64,000 nt of DNA from Sphagnum compactum. Lineage: Eukaryota > Bryophyta > Sphagnopsida > Sphagnales. Below the pieces are notes generated by a model. The model saw only the letters and a program-made list of their open reading frames with translations. It ran no database searches and was not told the DNA's origin. Below are positions 39,301 to 52,639 of the stretch, piece after piece. The stretch covers positions 20,336,001 to 20,400,000 of the forward strand of contig OZ234494.1 in assembly GCA_965153455.1 (NCBI GenBank). The letters are read 5' to 3'. The first letter of the stretch is position 1. Every line of letters starts with the position of its first letter. The translations under genes and the position numbers were made by a program.

Positions 39301-42300
39301 ATCCCGTCAGTCCATTTCTAAACAAAACTGACTACACTCCTTAATAAATATATCAAAAGACATGTTCAAATTCCAAATCCCTTTCATTAAAAAAAAAAAC
39401 CCCCATTTGAAATATTGATTTTTTCCAAAAGAATGATATATGATCATGGCCCAAGCCATGGTTACCTATTGTATACATACAATGTAGAACATTTTACACC
39501 AATCATGTCCTTGTAGTGCAAATTCACAAATGAATATTTTGAAGTTTAACTACCTATCATTACATGTTGTCGCTATTGAATGTTGTTTGAAAATTAAAAT
39601 TTAACTGCATAATTGGGTTTCAAAATTAACTTGCAACCTAGAAATAAATGGGTTGAAATTTAAAACTCCAACAAGCGATAACAGTCGATTTAGAAAGCCA
39701 AACTCATGGGTTCTTTAACCAACTCCATGTTGATGAGAACCTCAAAATTTTAAAAATATGCAAGCTAAAAGGGGCATGACCACAACATAGGCATTTGAAT
39801 ATTAAGACAATACATGTAGAACCATACATGGTTGTTGGAGTGGATTTGTGCATTTAAGCATTTCACACAATGAGCTTTTGAGCAATATCTTGGCACCTTA
39901 GAAGCCAACTCCAACTAGGAAAAAGAACTTCACAAATGTGGATGTCATGTAATGATTTTTTATTGCTCCTCCCTCCATGTCATGCAATCTACACATCACA
40001 TAATCACATTTAATACATACACTATATTGTGATTCCATGCTATTGGTAGCAATTTTAAAATGGCATTTTTGTAAGTCAATCACAATGTAAAGTCACAAAC
40101 ATCAATGATTTGGACACCAATTGTGAAGACATTGTTTGGCATGGACAATATTTGTATTTTATTCAAAGTTTAATGTTGACATTTTGTGTGCACACCAAGG
40201 TTGGCTTCATATTTAGGTGGGTGGGTAAAAGTCGTCGATTATGAGTAAAAGGAACCAAACCATGTTTTTGTATGGGGAACTTCCAAAACTTCCCCCCAAT
40301 TATTGTTATTTAAATTCTTTTTAATGATTTTTTAATGATTTTGTTTAGGCTTTAAGGGAACAATTTTGTTGGGAGGGGGCTAGGGGTGGCACCAAAAAGT
40401 CCATCCCATTTTTCTTTTCAAAAAAACAAGAAAAAAAATGATCCCATTTTATAGTGGGGTGCAATCTCTAACCATGATCTTGTGGAATCACATATTCTAA
40501 AATTTCAGCATGTATTTAGAATCCAAAAGCTACAAAAATCATTTTCAGGTCACTAAGAGTACTCATTTATAACTTCAAATTGCTTTTGTACACCAATTTA
40601 AATTTCCAAAAACATTAATTTAAAGACTAGTAAACCATTGTATTACTTCTAAAGACCTCTGTAATTTACTTTTATAAACTAACTCACATTTTTTTGGAAC
40701 TATAAAATAAATGTTATGTAGACCTCAAGTAGATTGTTTCCAATGCTCCAAATCACCACTGCATATATAAACAAAGACTTCCATGAACATTAAAATAGAT
40801 TAACAAAGCTTTAAAGCCATTTCTAAAAGCCAAACTTTAAGGATTTCCACTTGGACATTAAATCTTAAGGTTTACAAAAAAAATTAAAACCCCAAGCCAT
40901 GGGTAAACCTTTAAAAAACAAATATCAACAAAGTTGTAGAAATTGATTCTTAGTGGAAAAAAGTTCAATTGCACACATTTTACAATTAAACAAGCATTAA
41001 CTTTGGTCAAGATCTTAGAAACCGATATTCTAAAATTTAAACTTTAAACTCAATCTCCAAAAGTTCCAAAAGTCATATGAGCATATTCATAATCAAGGTA
41101 CCCAAAAGGACGGTTTAACAAAAAAAAGACTACAAAGGACTATTTCAAATATTTATTACATTAGACTATTTCATGATTATAACTAAAATGGAGTCCAACC
41201 ACACTATATGGAGCCACACTCGCCTATTTTTTCATTTTTTAAAAACAATTTAAAGAATTTTTTTAATGTGTCTTTCAAAAAAAATTTAAAATTTTTAAAA
41301 TTTATTTTGATACTATTATGTTAAGGTGTATATTTAAAAAAATCCTAGAATATTTCATAAATGTTTTTTCAAATTGTGCTTTTAATGTCAAAACTAATTT
41401 TAAACAATGGTTACAAATTTTTTAAAATGTAAATTACGTATTTTTTATTCATTAGATTGATTCCAAATTTTTATGCTATGTACATAATGTATTCACAATA
41501 ACATTTTATAAAAGTATATTTTTGAGAATTTGAGAATTTTTTTCACTATCCAGAATTCAAAAAATTAAGTAGTGGTTATAACTATTAATGTTACATGTTA
41601 GTATGACTTCACTCAATGATGTCATGTTAATCTCATAAAAAAAATTCAAGAATAGATTGGATATAATATAGATGTCCTTTTGAATCCTTTAAAATAATTT
41701 GAATCCTTGTTTTAATTGTAATTTTTATTTTAAAATGATGAAAAGGAATGTATTAAACAATGCACTTGGCATCAAAAAAAATTCATGGATAAGTAATGCT
41801 TACATCTATGTTTGGCAATGTTCATATAATGCATTTGATTAAATAATATACGATATGAGTACATTCACAGTTGGGGTATACAAAAAAAATGTTTTGCCTT
41901 AAAATCACTTTTAAGACACAAGAAGAAATCTTATCCTTTTTCACTCCCATATGTTTTGAATATTGTCTAATTTCACTACATTTCAACTACATTTAGCCAC
42001 CTTAAGTTTGCAAGTGGTTTGTTGCACTAATTAATGGTCAATGTTGTTCATAGTTGTTATAATTATTATGTTCATTTATGAATATAATTTGAACCTATTC
42101 TATTTTTTAATTTTAAATTGTTAATGTGGAAAGTGAAATAACTTTTAACTGTATTTATACAATGCATTATAATGGATTAATGATTTTTTTAACATGTTGA
42201 AACCACTACTTATGAATTACATTTTACACTTACCATAATCTATTAAAACACATGTAACAATTTAATACCCTACATTTATATTAGAATGAATTAGTGATTT

Positions 42301-45300
42301 CTTTCACATCTTTTCAATTTTCAACATGTGTACAAGAGTTAAACCATTCACATTTAATATGTTAAAATCATTATTCACAAATTGTATTTTGCACTTATTA
42401 AAATATATATTGAAACACATGTAGCTTAATGTTTTTCCAATTATATTTGAATGGTTTAATGAGTTTTTTCACATTTTTTAAACTATCAACATCTTTACAT
42501 GAGTTAAGAATCATCCATTTTGAACTTATTGAAACCATTACTCAAATGTTGCATATTACACTTATTAGTATATTTTGAAACACACATAACAATTTAATAT
42601 TTCACATTTATACTTGAATTTTTTCACATCTCATGAATTATAACCATTTGCGCATGAGTTGAATCATTCACTTTGAATATGTTTAATCCATTATTCACAA
42701 ATTATATTTTGCATTCTCCATAATTTTTTGAAATGTATATGTAAAATTAAATAGATTTTGTATTTATATTTGAATGGGTTAGTGATTAAGTCAAATGTTC
42801 ATGCATGCAAAGTTTAGAATGCATGTAAAACTCTAAATTATAAATTTTTCATAAAATAGTAAATTCTTGTACATTTATGTAAATTAGGGTGGACAAGTTT
42901 ATTTATTATGAATGTTCATGATGCCACACGAAAAGTTATCCACATAGATTATCCCTAATTATTTTACCATTCTTTCTTCTTGGTGTACGGAAAAAAAAAT
43001 CCACATTAAGAAAAAGTGATTAAAATTTTTATTTTTTATTTTTACAAAATATATTATGATTTTTCAATTTATTTATTAATATCATAAGTTATAAATTATC
43101 AATATTTTCTTATTATTATCATCATTATTATTATTATGATTATTATTATTATTATTAAAAAACATAAATGAAGGAATTATAAAAGGTAATAATGATACTT
43201 ACATCAATGAATTTTTTTATCCTTTTATTTTTCAAATTTGTGGTGTTCTTCAATATCATCCACAAAATGATTTAATCATATATATAGAGGCATAAATTTG
43301 TTAAAATATTTTCATATTTTGGTTACAAGTCCTAGAACCCATTATAGAATTATGTCATTAAAAAATATTAAAACTGGAAATTGTTTTTGGTTTTCTTAAT
43401 TAGAAAATCCTTTGTTGATGTTGATGGCCACTTTTTATGTTTGCAAAATGGTGGAAATTCACCACACAAAAACATTACATCATTAATATTTATTTGAACA
43501 TTTTTTTAAAAAATGGATAAGTTGACATCAATTTCAAATATTGAGCTTAAAATTTTTCAAATAAATTTGATTTTGGAACTGATGTTGTATTTAAGGTTGG
43601 AATTTTTATAATTATATTAAAATATTTAGTCATTAATATTTTATTTTCTTTCAAGTTTTTTTTCTCAAATTTTTGGCAATTTTTCTTCTTCTTTACATTT
43701 TCCCTTGAATTTTCACTATTTTTAAAAAACAATTCCCAACAAGAATTGCCAAGCTAGAAAAACTTCAAAACCAAAAAAATAAAATGTAACTCTTTAATGC
43801 CAAAATTTCACCAAATTGCGTTACTTTTACTTTTACAAAGGAAATGAAAGTAAAATATATTGTTACATCATAAATATAATAATTATAATTTTGTAATTTT
43901 TTTCAAGTTATGTAATTAATCATTTATATTACTGTATGATTCATGTTACTAAGAAAATATGGTATTGAAAATTAAATGGCTATATTGATTCCTTGATTAA
44001 AATTTCTTTTTTGTGGCCAATTTTTGCTAATTTAAAAGGGTAACAACATCAACAAATGACTTTTTTGAAAGAAAAAATTAAATTGTGTCAAATTAGAAAT
44101 ATATATGATCAATTTTTTACAATAAATTATAATAAGTAACTATAATATTCATGGCAACTAGGTTTAAGTCCCAAATGGCTAGCATGGTGTTACGGGATTC
44201 AACCCTAGAGTCCCTAACACCAAGTGTGAATGCAACTTTATATACCAGTTTCAAATACCAGGTATACAGTAATAGTGTTGACAAGGTTCCCGAGTTTTGG
44301 AGTGTCAAATTTGCAGGTTCAAGTTCTTGTGACCCAAACCTGAATTAATGACACCCTTTTGGTGGAGTTGGCACAAGGATTGGATCATGAAACTAGCTCG
44401 CACTTTGCTCTGGAACTAGCACAAGGATTGGGTCATCATGAAACTATTTAGCAAGTTTCCAACTCCACAACTTGTCTATAACCAAATGTGCTGAACTCTT
44501 CTTATGCATGATTGTCATTTTTAGCAACATTGCAAAAATAAAAAATGTTTTTGTACTTAAAAAAAGTTTAAATATGTATTTTTTTTTAAAATGGACATAT
44601 TTTACATAATGGAAATAATGTTGTTAAAAACTCAATGAATGCATTCTTAAATTCACATTGAATTCATAGATATTGTAGGTCAATTTAGACAAAAGAAAAT
44701 TTGTAAATTTATTCATGACATGTTATTTAAAGTTTTTAAAATTTTACTTTTAATATTTATAAATTACAATAATTTTGTTGAATACATTATTGAATAAGCT
44801 TCAAGATCATGTTTTGATTTGTAGCATTTGAATAAATTTTGGAAAAAAAAAACATACATTAAAATTTGAATTTCCTACACAATTCCATACCCAACATAAT
44901 AAATTTAAACTTTTTACTCTTTGTTAATGAAATGGTTCATTGGTTAAAGCCTTGGTGTGCTTCTAGATGAGGTCTTAGGTTCAAACCTTGATGAATGCGT
45001 GCATCAATATATCTCGTATAAATGCAATGTACAAACATGTGCATCATGGTGAATGAAATCAAAATTTGTTTCTGACACAATTGAATTTTTTTTAATATAT
45101 AAATTCATGACATGTAATTTTGTCACAATGTGCCGTGAAAAATTAAAATCCATGACTCTATGATCCCCAAAAAAATAGTGAATTTGGGGAATGGAAAAAG
45201 ACAAGATTTATTCTTTTGAAACACTACTTTGAATGACCGTTACATTTACAAAATAATTTTTTTGGTAGATTTTTTTTTCCATTAAATAATCACATAGTTT

Positions 45301-45850
45301 TTAATTGAAATGGCGGTGAGTTTTTGGGATTTGGATGATTAAAACATGTCCTTAAATGTCATGAAACATGGTTTAGGAACCATGTCTCACTATGTAATTT
45401 CATCGAAAAAGATTCAATAAGACTAGCAATATTTGTTCAAATTGCATCATATTTTAATCAAAAATAGAATAAAGTATGTTCTATATGATGGCACAAATTT
45501 AATATGATAAATTATCAAATTTTGTGGAATTAATGTTAAAATCTTGGATTTTTTCTTAAAAAGATGCGTTATATAGATAATCGAATAAATTTTGTTAATT
45601 ACAAATTTACATTCCAAAGGTTTGGAAAGAAGTATAAGAGACATGGATGCCAAAAAAAAAACATTATTTGATGTTTTTCATGATGTTTTGGCACTCCAAA
45701 TGAAAATATGTCATTTTGTAATGTCTAAATAGTCTTGCATTCCTTTTTGGTTTATACTTGAACGTGACATTCAAAATTTGTTCAATTGATTTAAATCATT
45801 CATAATAGCACTTATTGGTTGAAAGCCTAAACATACATATTCCACTTTCA
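36383..45850. other. Long AT-rich gene desert
   Basis: Over 9 kb with no recognisable gene. Frames do not exceed 82 codons and translate to Asn/Lys/Phe-rich sequence. A TTA/ATT microsatellite lies at 43110-43156. 42050-42780 is very AT-rich, with loosely repeated phrases (TTTAATGTGTTTAATCATTATTC-like, about 150 bp apart) suggesting an old tandem repeat. Confidence 0.45.
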
Positions 45851-46405
45851 GGTGAAAGCATGGTAAAGTATACAAAAAAAGTTGACAAAAAGATATCAAG
45901 TTTAAAAAAAGGTAATTTTTCACGAAAACACAAAAAAGTAGATTCAAAACTTACTTAAATTTCATTTTGAAACTATTGAGCCCTTAATTGGGTTTATTGT
46001 AAATCAATTACAAAAATTCAAAAACTTTATAATAGTAAAAAAAGGGAATAAGTACGTTTGAAATTGACTGGTCAATATTGTGTTCGAACCTACTTTTTCA
46101 TCAGAAAATTTAATGAAATATACATGTATGAAGTTATAGCATAAAGATCATTTTATATTCAAGGGCATCACCAAAAACAAATCTACTTTCTCTTTGGTAA
46201 AATGTATTTGACACATACTTGAATCAAATCTTACATTATAGAAAGTAGGTTTTAAAAGTTATTAGAAGTATTTTTGTTATTTATCATTCAATTAAAAAGA
46301 TTGAATGTAAAACAATTTTGTGATGGGTTTTGATCCTACTTTTTGTTCACTTGACAAGTAAACTGACAAGTACTTTTAGTTGTACATTTTACCATGTTTT
46401 CATCC
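45851..46405 (-). mobile_element. Non-autonomous TIR transposon, copy B (555 bp)
   Basis: This is the reverse complement of copy A at 11967-12592, very similar throughout. Ends are GGTGAAAGCATGGTAAA (left) and, on the complement of the right end, GGATGAAAACATGGTAAA. It is flanked by TTTCA at 45846-45850 and 46406-46410, an exact 5-bp target duplication. Coding capacity is absent. The conserved interior has repeated CTACTTT phrases. Confidence 0.85.
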
Positions 46406-46569
46406 TTTCATTGTTTAGCATCTCAAAACATTCATTTTGCCAAGTCCTTGTTTTAGAATGCAAGATACAAGACAAATGGGTGTCATGGTTCCTGTTGTGG
46501 TACCTTTACTGAAAATGATTTATTTAGTACCAATAGACTATTGTACCCAATACCTAGGAAATTTCAACT

Positions 46570-49500
46570 CTAGAAGATAATTGAAGATTTGGCGAAGTCT
46601 TTAAAAAAGAATACTTCCAAGACTAATGGTAGTGACCACTTTTCGACAATGAATTTTTGCAAGGAGCATGACTCACGTTAAGGAATTTTGGATATGCCTA
46701 CCTTTACTATTGATTCCACACCCAATAGTTTGATTTGCTCTTTTTGTAAAAGAATAAGGCACATACTTGGAAATTGCCTTTACAGACCTATCAAAATACC
46801 AATTTTTGTGATAAAACTGATTTTAGGTACAACCCAAGCTCCATTTCAGTTAGCTCCTAGATTTTGACTAGTTATATTTTGGACAATAGTACCTCAACAT
46901 GCCTCTTCTTTTACAATTTCCCCTAATTACCCCATTACTCAAATGTTGAACAACTAATATCCAATGGTAAACCCTATTGGAAATAGTATTTTACCAACAT
47001 ACCTTGGAAACTATGGATTGTTTTATGTAGGCGTCGGCAATATTCTGAACCCTTGGTCAATGATTCTTAATCCTTATTACCCATGAAACCTTTCACTTAT
47101 GTTCCCTAACACATTTGGACCAATGGCATACACTTTTCTGAATGTGGTGCTTACCTAAATTAATCCAACTAAAGAAATTAAGGGTGTCCAAGTGCCTGTG
47201 ATGGCTTCCCAAATAACTGTTCCCACCGACGGATTTTCTACCAGAAACTTGATGCCTTAATTCCAACTGGCCACACAAAATTCACCATTAGAATTTAGTA
47301 ATTCTTGGGTTGGAATACCTGCAATTTGGATGTTCATGTTTGAGTGTTTTGGAAAGCCATTCAGGTTAATGGTGGGAAATGGGATGTTGACATAGTGAAC
47401 CTATTTTGTTTCACCTTGAAGGATGCAATTTTGCAATGGGGCAAAAACTTTATGTAATCTCACTCAAATTGCACCTCTCTAAAACTGAAGGTTGCATTAT
47501 GTAAGTAATATCACACCATTCAAAATGATGAACATATTTACATGGCCCTTTGAGTCATTAAATAGAGTAGTTACAAAAAGGTTGAGGTTTACTATGAATG
47601 AATCTTCAAATTTGCCAATTGCCATTAGCATAAGGCAAATGATAACTTTTCACTATGCGAAAACATGGCAAATATGACTACACCCATGACAATGTTTATA
47701 AATTGAAATATATTTATAAATGGCCATTTGGTAGGTAGGTAGGCCTAAGTAGGTAGGTAAGTAGGAACCTATTTATTTTTTGGTGACAAGCCTTTTTTAT
47801 TAGCCCATCACAAATAATATTTGCACTTTGAATGTATGTAGCGCATGTATTGTATGTAAACTAATACTTTTTCACCTAATTATATTATTTACAAAGTTGA
47901 ATTTGTTAACAAAAGATATGGGATAAATTTACAACATTATCCCACATCATCTTTTGTCCCATACAAAAGTACCCAACTTTAACCATTATTATTTTTTTCA
48001 TACTTTGTCCAAATGAAAAAAAATAAAAATCATTAAAAAACATTTTTCCAAGATCTACATATATATATAAATAAAATTAACCAAAATATCAAGTAATTTG
48101 ACTGAAAATACATTTGAATCTCCACTATTTCATACATTTGAACAACAATGATATCTTGAAGACTTTCTTTTTCTTTTTTTCATAAAACGATTTGTAAATA
48201 ATAAAATATGTTTATATATAAACATATTTTAAATCAACATGGTATGTGTCTGTGTGTGTAATGTTTCCCCACCTTTAAAAATGTATGGAATCAATAAAAA
48301 TGGTATAAATGTTGTGTTATATTTATTTGTAATTATAAAATATTTAAAATTAAAATATCTTATTTATGAAATATATAATATTATTTTCAAAAATTTAAAA
48401 TTTTTTATACAAAGTATTAAAATTATTTAAATGTCATAATTTTTATCCAATTTTATTGTGAGTAGTAAATTTTAATTTAATTTTAAATTTCTTCTCAATT
48501 CATTAAATGTGATTTAATATAAAATATTTAAAAAATTCAAATTGTATGATAAAATATTTTGATAAATTATTTAAAATCAAAATTTATGATTTTTTCTACC
48601 CATTGCATGGAAACATGAAAAACAATTTCATTTTGGGGCATGTGGATTTCTTTTGAAATTCATTGGATATCACTAATAAAAATATAGTAGGTGCAAATTC
48701 TTTCAGGTGTACAAAAATCTTGTCACAATGTCACCTTTTTCTATTTTTTTTACCTAGTCATTTTTTACCATAAAACACATTTATGGATGATTGTGATGGA
48801 ATCTAAAATTGTAATGGTCTTAAATATAGTCCTTTTGAAAAAAATTTACAATTTTTGATTCATTATTTTTTATGAGGATCAAAATATAAGGTACAAAAAG
48901 GTTGCAGTAAGGATTATGCCCTTTTCATCCTGTGTGGTACACTCTAAAGAATTTAAACCCTATTTCATTATTTAATGTCAAAAAATTCAAAAAAAATTCA
49001 TTTAAATAAACCTTTGAACAAGAGTCTCAATTTAAATGTTTTAATTATATTATAGGCATCAATTTTTTTTCATTTTATGGTTTCAAGAACTTTGGTAATT
49101 TGTTTTCCATTTTTTGGGAACTTTATTTTAAATGAAAAAAATTCCCCCAATTGTTTTTTAGACACTATCTAGAAACTCACATTAAATAATTAATGGCTCT
49201 AAGGAAAAAGTTTTTAAAATTATAAGGTATTAATTATATATTTGTGCATTAATTATGTGTTTAATAATCAAGTTTATAATATGCTTACTAGGTACGTATG
49301 TCTACCTTCTAATTCTTTTCCCTTTTAATTCACAAGTTTTTAATGTTTCAAATTGTATATTATTAAATAATTATATGGTGTTCATGAAGAAGATTTTTAG
49401 TCACGTAATCCTATCCATGGTTACAAGAAGATGACTAGGCACAAAAACATGGCATAGATGACTATATGATTAAAAAATGGTCACTAATCATATTTGTCCT

Positions 49501-49805
49501 AGTAATAAATGTCAAGTTTTGGCGTAGTGTTTTGATAACTTTCTTTTGAGGTGGATTGGTCCCCTACTTGTAAATTACAATTGTGGGAATGAAACGAGAT
49601 ACCTTGTTTAAGCACAGAGAATCTGCAGTCACCTATGAGGAAATTATGGTGGATGTAGAGGAATACCGAAAATTGTTAGATTCACCTACAAAGTTAGAAA
49701 AACACAAGGCAATACTCGGAATGAAAATATGTGCGATTTCTGTTACAAAGCAAGGCATTAGAAATAATGTTGTCATTGGAATTCAAAGAATCCAAACAAC
49801 AAATT
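46570..49805 (+). pseudogene. gag of the Ty3/gypsy element, split by a transposon
   Basis: The first CCHC zinc-knuckle-like motif lies at 46736-46777 (C-SF-C-KRIR-H-ILGN-C). A Pro/Asn/Tyr-rich segment follows (46900-47270), then a gag-core-like stretch with FTLKDAILQWGKNFM (about 47405-47455). The reading continues to 47650, is broken by the CACTA element, and resumes at 49533. It includes GMKRDTLFKHRESAVTYEE (from 49586) and a second knuckle at 49732-49773, where C-DF-C-YKAR-H is followed by two stop codons and then Cys. Gag packages element RNA; this copy is dead. Having one knuckle well before the core and one after is unusual. Confidence 0.7.
47651..49529. mobile_element. CACTA-type non-autonomous transposon inserted in gag (1879 bp)
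   Basis: Left terminus CACTATGCGAAAACATG and complement of the right terminus CACTACGCCAAAACTTG match at 14 of 17 positions. Both sides carry TTT (47648-47650 and 49530-49532), the 3-bp duplication of CACTA (En/Spm) elements. The gag reading on the left continues in the same frame on the right once the element and one TTT are discounted, which confirms both boundaries. Subterminal GACTA motifs occur on both sides (left at 47676; right at about 49400-49460). A GGTAGGTAGG tract lies at 47730-47770. There is no transposase, so it needed a helper. Confidence 0.9.
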
Positions 49806-50249
49806 GAAGGACAAAAACGAAGTTTTGGTTAATGAAATTTCTCCCCAAATAGCAAGAGGAACGGGTGATAATCACAGTAAATAGGGGAACCAAAACCAAG
49901 GGGATTCCATAGTGTATTGTTATTACATTTGCAATTTAGTGGAACACAACATGCTAGAAGCAACATTAAGAAACAAACCACCAATGTAAGAGTCATCACA
50001 TTGGAACTAATTTTGTTAACAATGGAGCAATAATTGAAAACTAGGATGTGTTGCAAGAAATTAGTCAACAATTATTGAGTAATAAGCATTTCTTATTCTT
50101 GGTCAATTCATGCATTTGGCCGTTGATTTAAAACAATATGTGATTTCCATAGTACTTTTTGATAGCCAATCAACCCCTCTTCAAGGTCCACCTTTCAATT
50201 TAGGTTCAATCGCCATAGATCTTCACAAGGTAGTAATCTAAGTTCATGT

Positions 50250-51370
50250 GGGAAAAACATAGTGGAGGATGTCTTGTTGGATGGGGGTTTGGGTGTCAAC
50301 ATTATCATTGAGGATTTGAAGAAAAAATTAGGATTACCTATCTTGAAACCTGCACCTTATACTCTTAGGATGGTAGACCAAACCCTAACCAAACTAATAG
50401 GGTCAATCCGAGATATGAAAATCCATATACATGGTATATTTATATGTCGTCACCTTCATAGTGATGAAAAACAACATACTAGATGCTAGTTACTCCATGC
50501 TATTAAGTCGTCCCTAGCTATGAAATGTTAAGCTTACACATGTATGGGGAATAACCTCATCAACATTGAGGGTAATGGCACTATACGCACCACCATAGTT
50601 GTAATAAAACATTTGGATAGTAATACCAAACACCTAGAAGTCTTGTTTTGCTACAATTTTGTTAATGGAGTCACTAACAAAGATGAAGATGTGTTATTGG
50701 TGACATAGTCGAAATTGTTCACAATCGACACAATTACCTTACTAGGGTCAGAAATCTTGGCGGTTGTGGCGGTTGATATAAAAATAGGTACCAAGGAATT
50801 GATTTTTTATTTCCCTCACACATCGAAAGAAATTTCGGCAAACATTATGCTAGCACGAATCAAAATGCAAGACATGAAGATAACAAAGTGGAATCTACCA
50901 AAAGAGGTCCAAATTTGCCCTTTTAATTTGAGTATTCACGAAGAACCCAAATTGGTGAAGTTGAACGCCGATTTGGACTTTTCTATGGCAAATGTAGCAA
51001 AACAATTATTGAAATAGTACAATGATGTCTTTGCGTGGATGTACAAGGACCTAAGAGGCATCTCACCCCATTTAGCACAACACCAAATTTAGTTCGATAC
51101 TAACATTCTTGCATCACATTAAGCACGGTATCGGATGAATCCGAATTATGTTGTAGTGGTGAAACAAGATTTGGATAAGCTTCTAGTTGTAGGATTCATT
51201 GCTCTAGTAGAGGAAGCCACAAGTGGCTTTCTCCCATTGTGGTGGTATCAAAAAGGAATGGGAAGTTCAAAATTTGCATGGATTTCAAGAAATTGAATGC
51301 TACCACAAAAAAAGAACCCTATCCTTTACTTCTTATCACTATTACAAATCATGGTTTTTTAAGCCGTTCA
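50250..51370 (+). pseudogene. Protease and N-terminal RT of the Ty3/gypsy element
   Basis: The protease is in the frame starting at 50262: LLDGGLGVNI puts Asp at 50280-50282, with DGG in place of the more common DTG/DSG. GLPILKPAPYTLRM follows. One frameshift on (about 50450) come VMKNNILDASYSMLL and a stop. The connector (50715-51017) is a 100-codon open frame. RT begins around KQDLDKLLVVGFI (from about 51158) and KICMDFKKLNATTKK (51268-51312). It ends at about 51360, before the catalytic YxDD motif. It is broken by stops at 50488, 50706 and 51015. Confidence 0.75.
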
Positions 51371-52639
51371 GATTGACTACAATGACCAACTTGATTAAAA
51401 ACAATGTGCATTTTGACTAAAGGCCCACCACATGAATAACACATATAACTTTTGATTATTCATGTTGACTAAAGTGACCCAATTGACCATGTGTCAAATA
51501 GAACATCTAGTCAAGTTCGACTAAAATTGGTAAAACCTTGGTCAAAATGGCCACAAGCCCTGTCAAAATGCACATGGGTTTACTTACACAATAATAATGT
51601 GGTGGACAATTTGTTAGGGTTTATTTGTCCAATATCATCATCATATGGTATAAGTTGAAATCTAATTAAACATTATTTGGACTACATGTGAATGTGTTTA
51701 GTTGGTTTTTCCTTGCAAAACCTGTGTTTACAAATTATTTGAATTTTCAATAGCAAAAACCATTACATCAACATCTTTCACAACTTAAGTCTGAAAATGT
51801 GACATAAATTCCATTTTGTCTAATTCAACATGGCCTTTCCAAGAATATAAATTAAGTATGCTCCAAATTCCAACATAGCTTTTAGGTTTCAATTTTTTTA
51901 AAAGTGAAAAAATGGTATCAATAATCAATAACTTACATAATGAATATAAGAAAAAAATTGAAAATCTAGTAGTTCAAAATTTTGGTAGTGTAAAAATAAC
52001 AATATTCAGGAATGAAATTGCCATGCATCTTCAACCATCCATTGGAGCATTATGTCTTTTTGTCAAAACAATATTCAATGAAAAGGAATGCAGAAACGAT
52101 ATCCAAGGATCAATACTGTGTTTTGGCAACAACACATTTTTTGAATCCAACAAAAAGGTGCAACACGTAAGGCAAATTGGTATTCAAGAATGGATGCCAT
52201 GTTTTGCAAACAATGTATTTTTTTTTGGAATCAATTCAACTGGCCTACCAAGTATAAATGTGGGACCCTCTCTCCCATTTCACCCTTTACATTTTCTCTT
52301 TTCTCATTCCTCTCAAGTCACTATTAGAGTATAAAAATTTGATAGATACACCACGAAGATAATGTTCTGAAAAATGAGAAGAGGAGTCAGTAAAGACGAG
52401 GTGGAAACGTCAACATAGCAAGAGAGAGAGGCAAAGAGGAGCTGTAGAATAAATAGAGGTAGAGGGTGGAACCGAAATGTAGATAATATCAAAAAATGAG
52501 AAGAAGAAGATGGTAGTGAGTCTGTTTGGTAGAAGTATAATTGTTTTTAGCCAAATGGACAAATTCCAATGTTAGGTAGTTAGTCGAGATTTAGCGTGGC
52601 CTTGTATAATCAAGCTTTTTTGTTTGACAACCTTGAAAC
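51371..52639. other. Non-coding flank
   Basis: Begins abruptly after the RT fragment, with GACTA/TTGACC-rich sequence (51380-51570) and then AT-rich DNA. The 140-codon frame at 51912-52334 has no known motif. Purine-rich sequence runs from 52365 to 52520. Confidence 0.4.

Larger units (their letters stand above)
46570..51370 (+). mobile_element. Degenerate Ty3/gypsy retrotransposon (gag-protease-RT)
   Basis: Runs gag (46570-47650 and 49530-49805), protease (about 50250-50520), connecting region (50520-51010) and the start of reverse transcriptase (51010-51370). RNase H and integrase are missing, and I find no long terminal repeats. Many stops and frameshifts show it is old. A later CACTA insertion (47651-49529) splits gag. 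Protein order and motifs match plant Ty3/gypsy elements. Confidence 0.8.

Noticed and set aside
50262-51017. Protease and connector as a functional gene
   Set aside because: Stops and at least one frameshift separate the parts, and the RT is truncated.
45851-51900. Long terminal repeats for the Ty3/gypsy remnant
   Set aside because: I looked for a direct repeat on both sides. The only repeat near the left side is TIR element copy B, whose second copy lies at 12 kb in inverse orientation.
51912-52334. 140-codon + strand open frame
   Set aside because: No recognisable motif, composition typical of translated AT-rich DNA, and no splice or promoter context.
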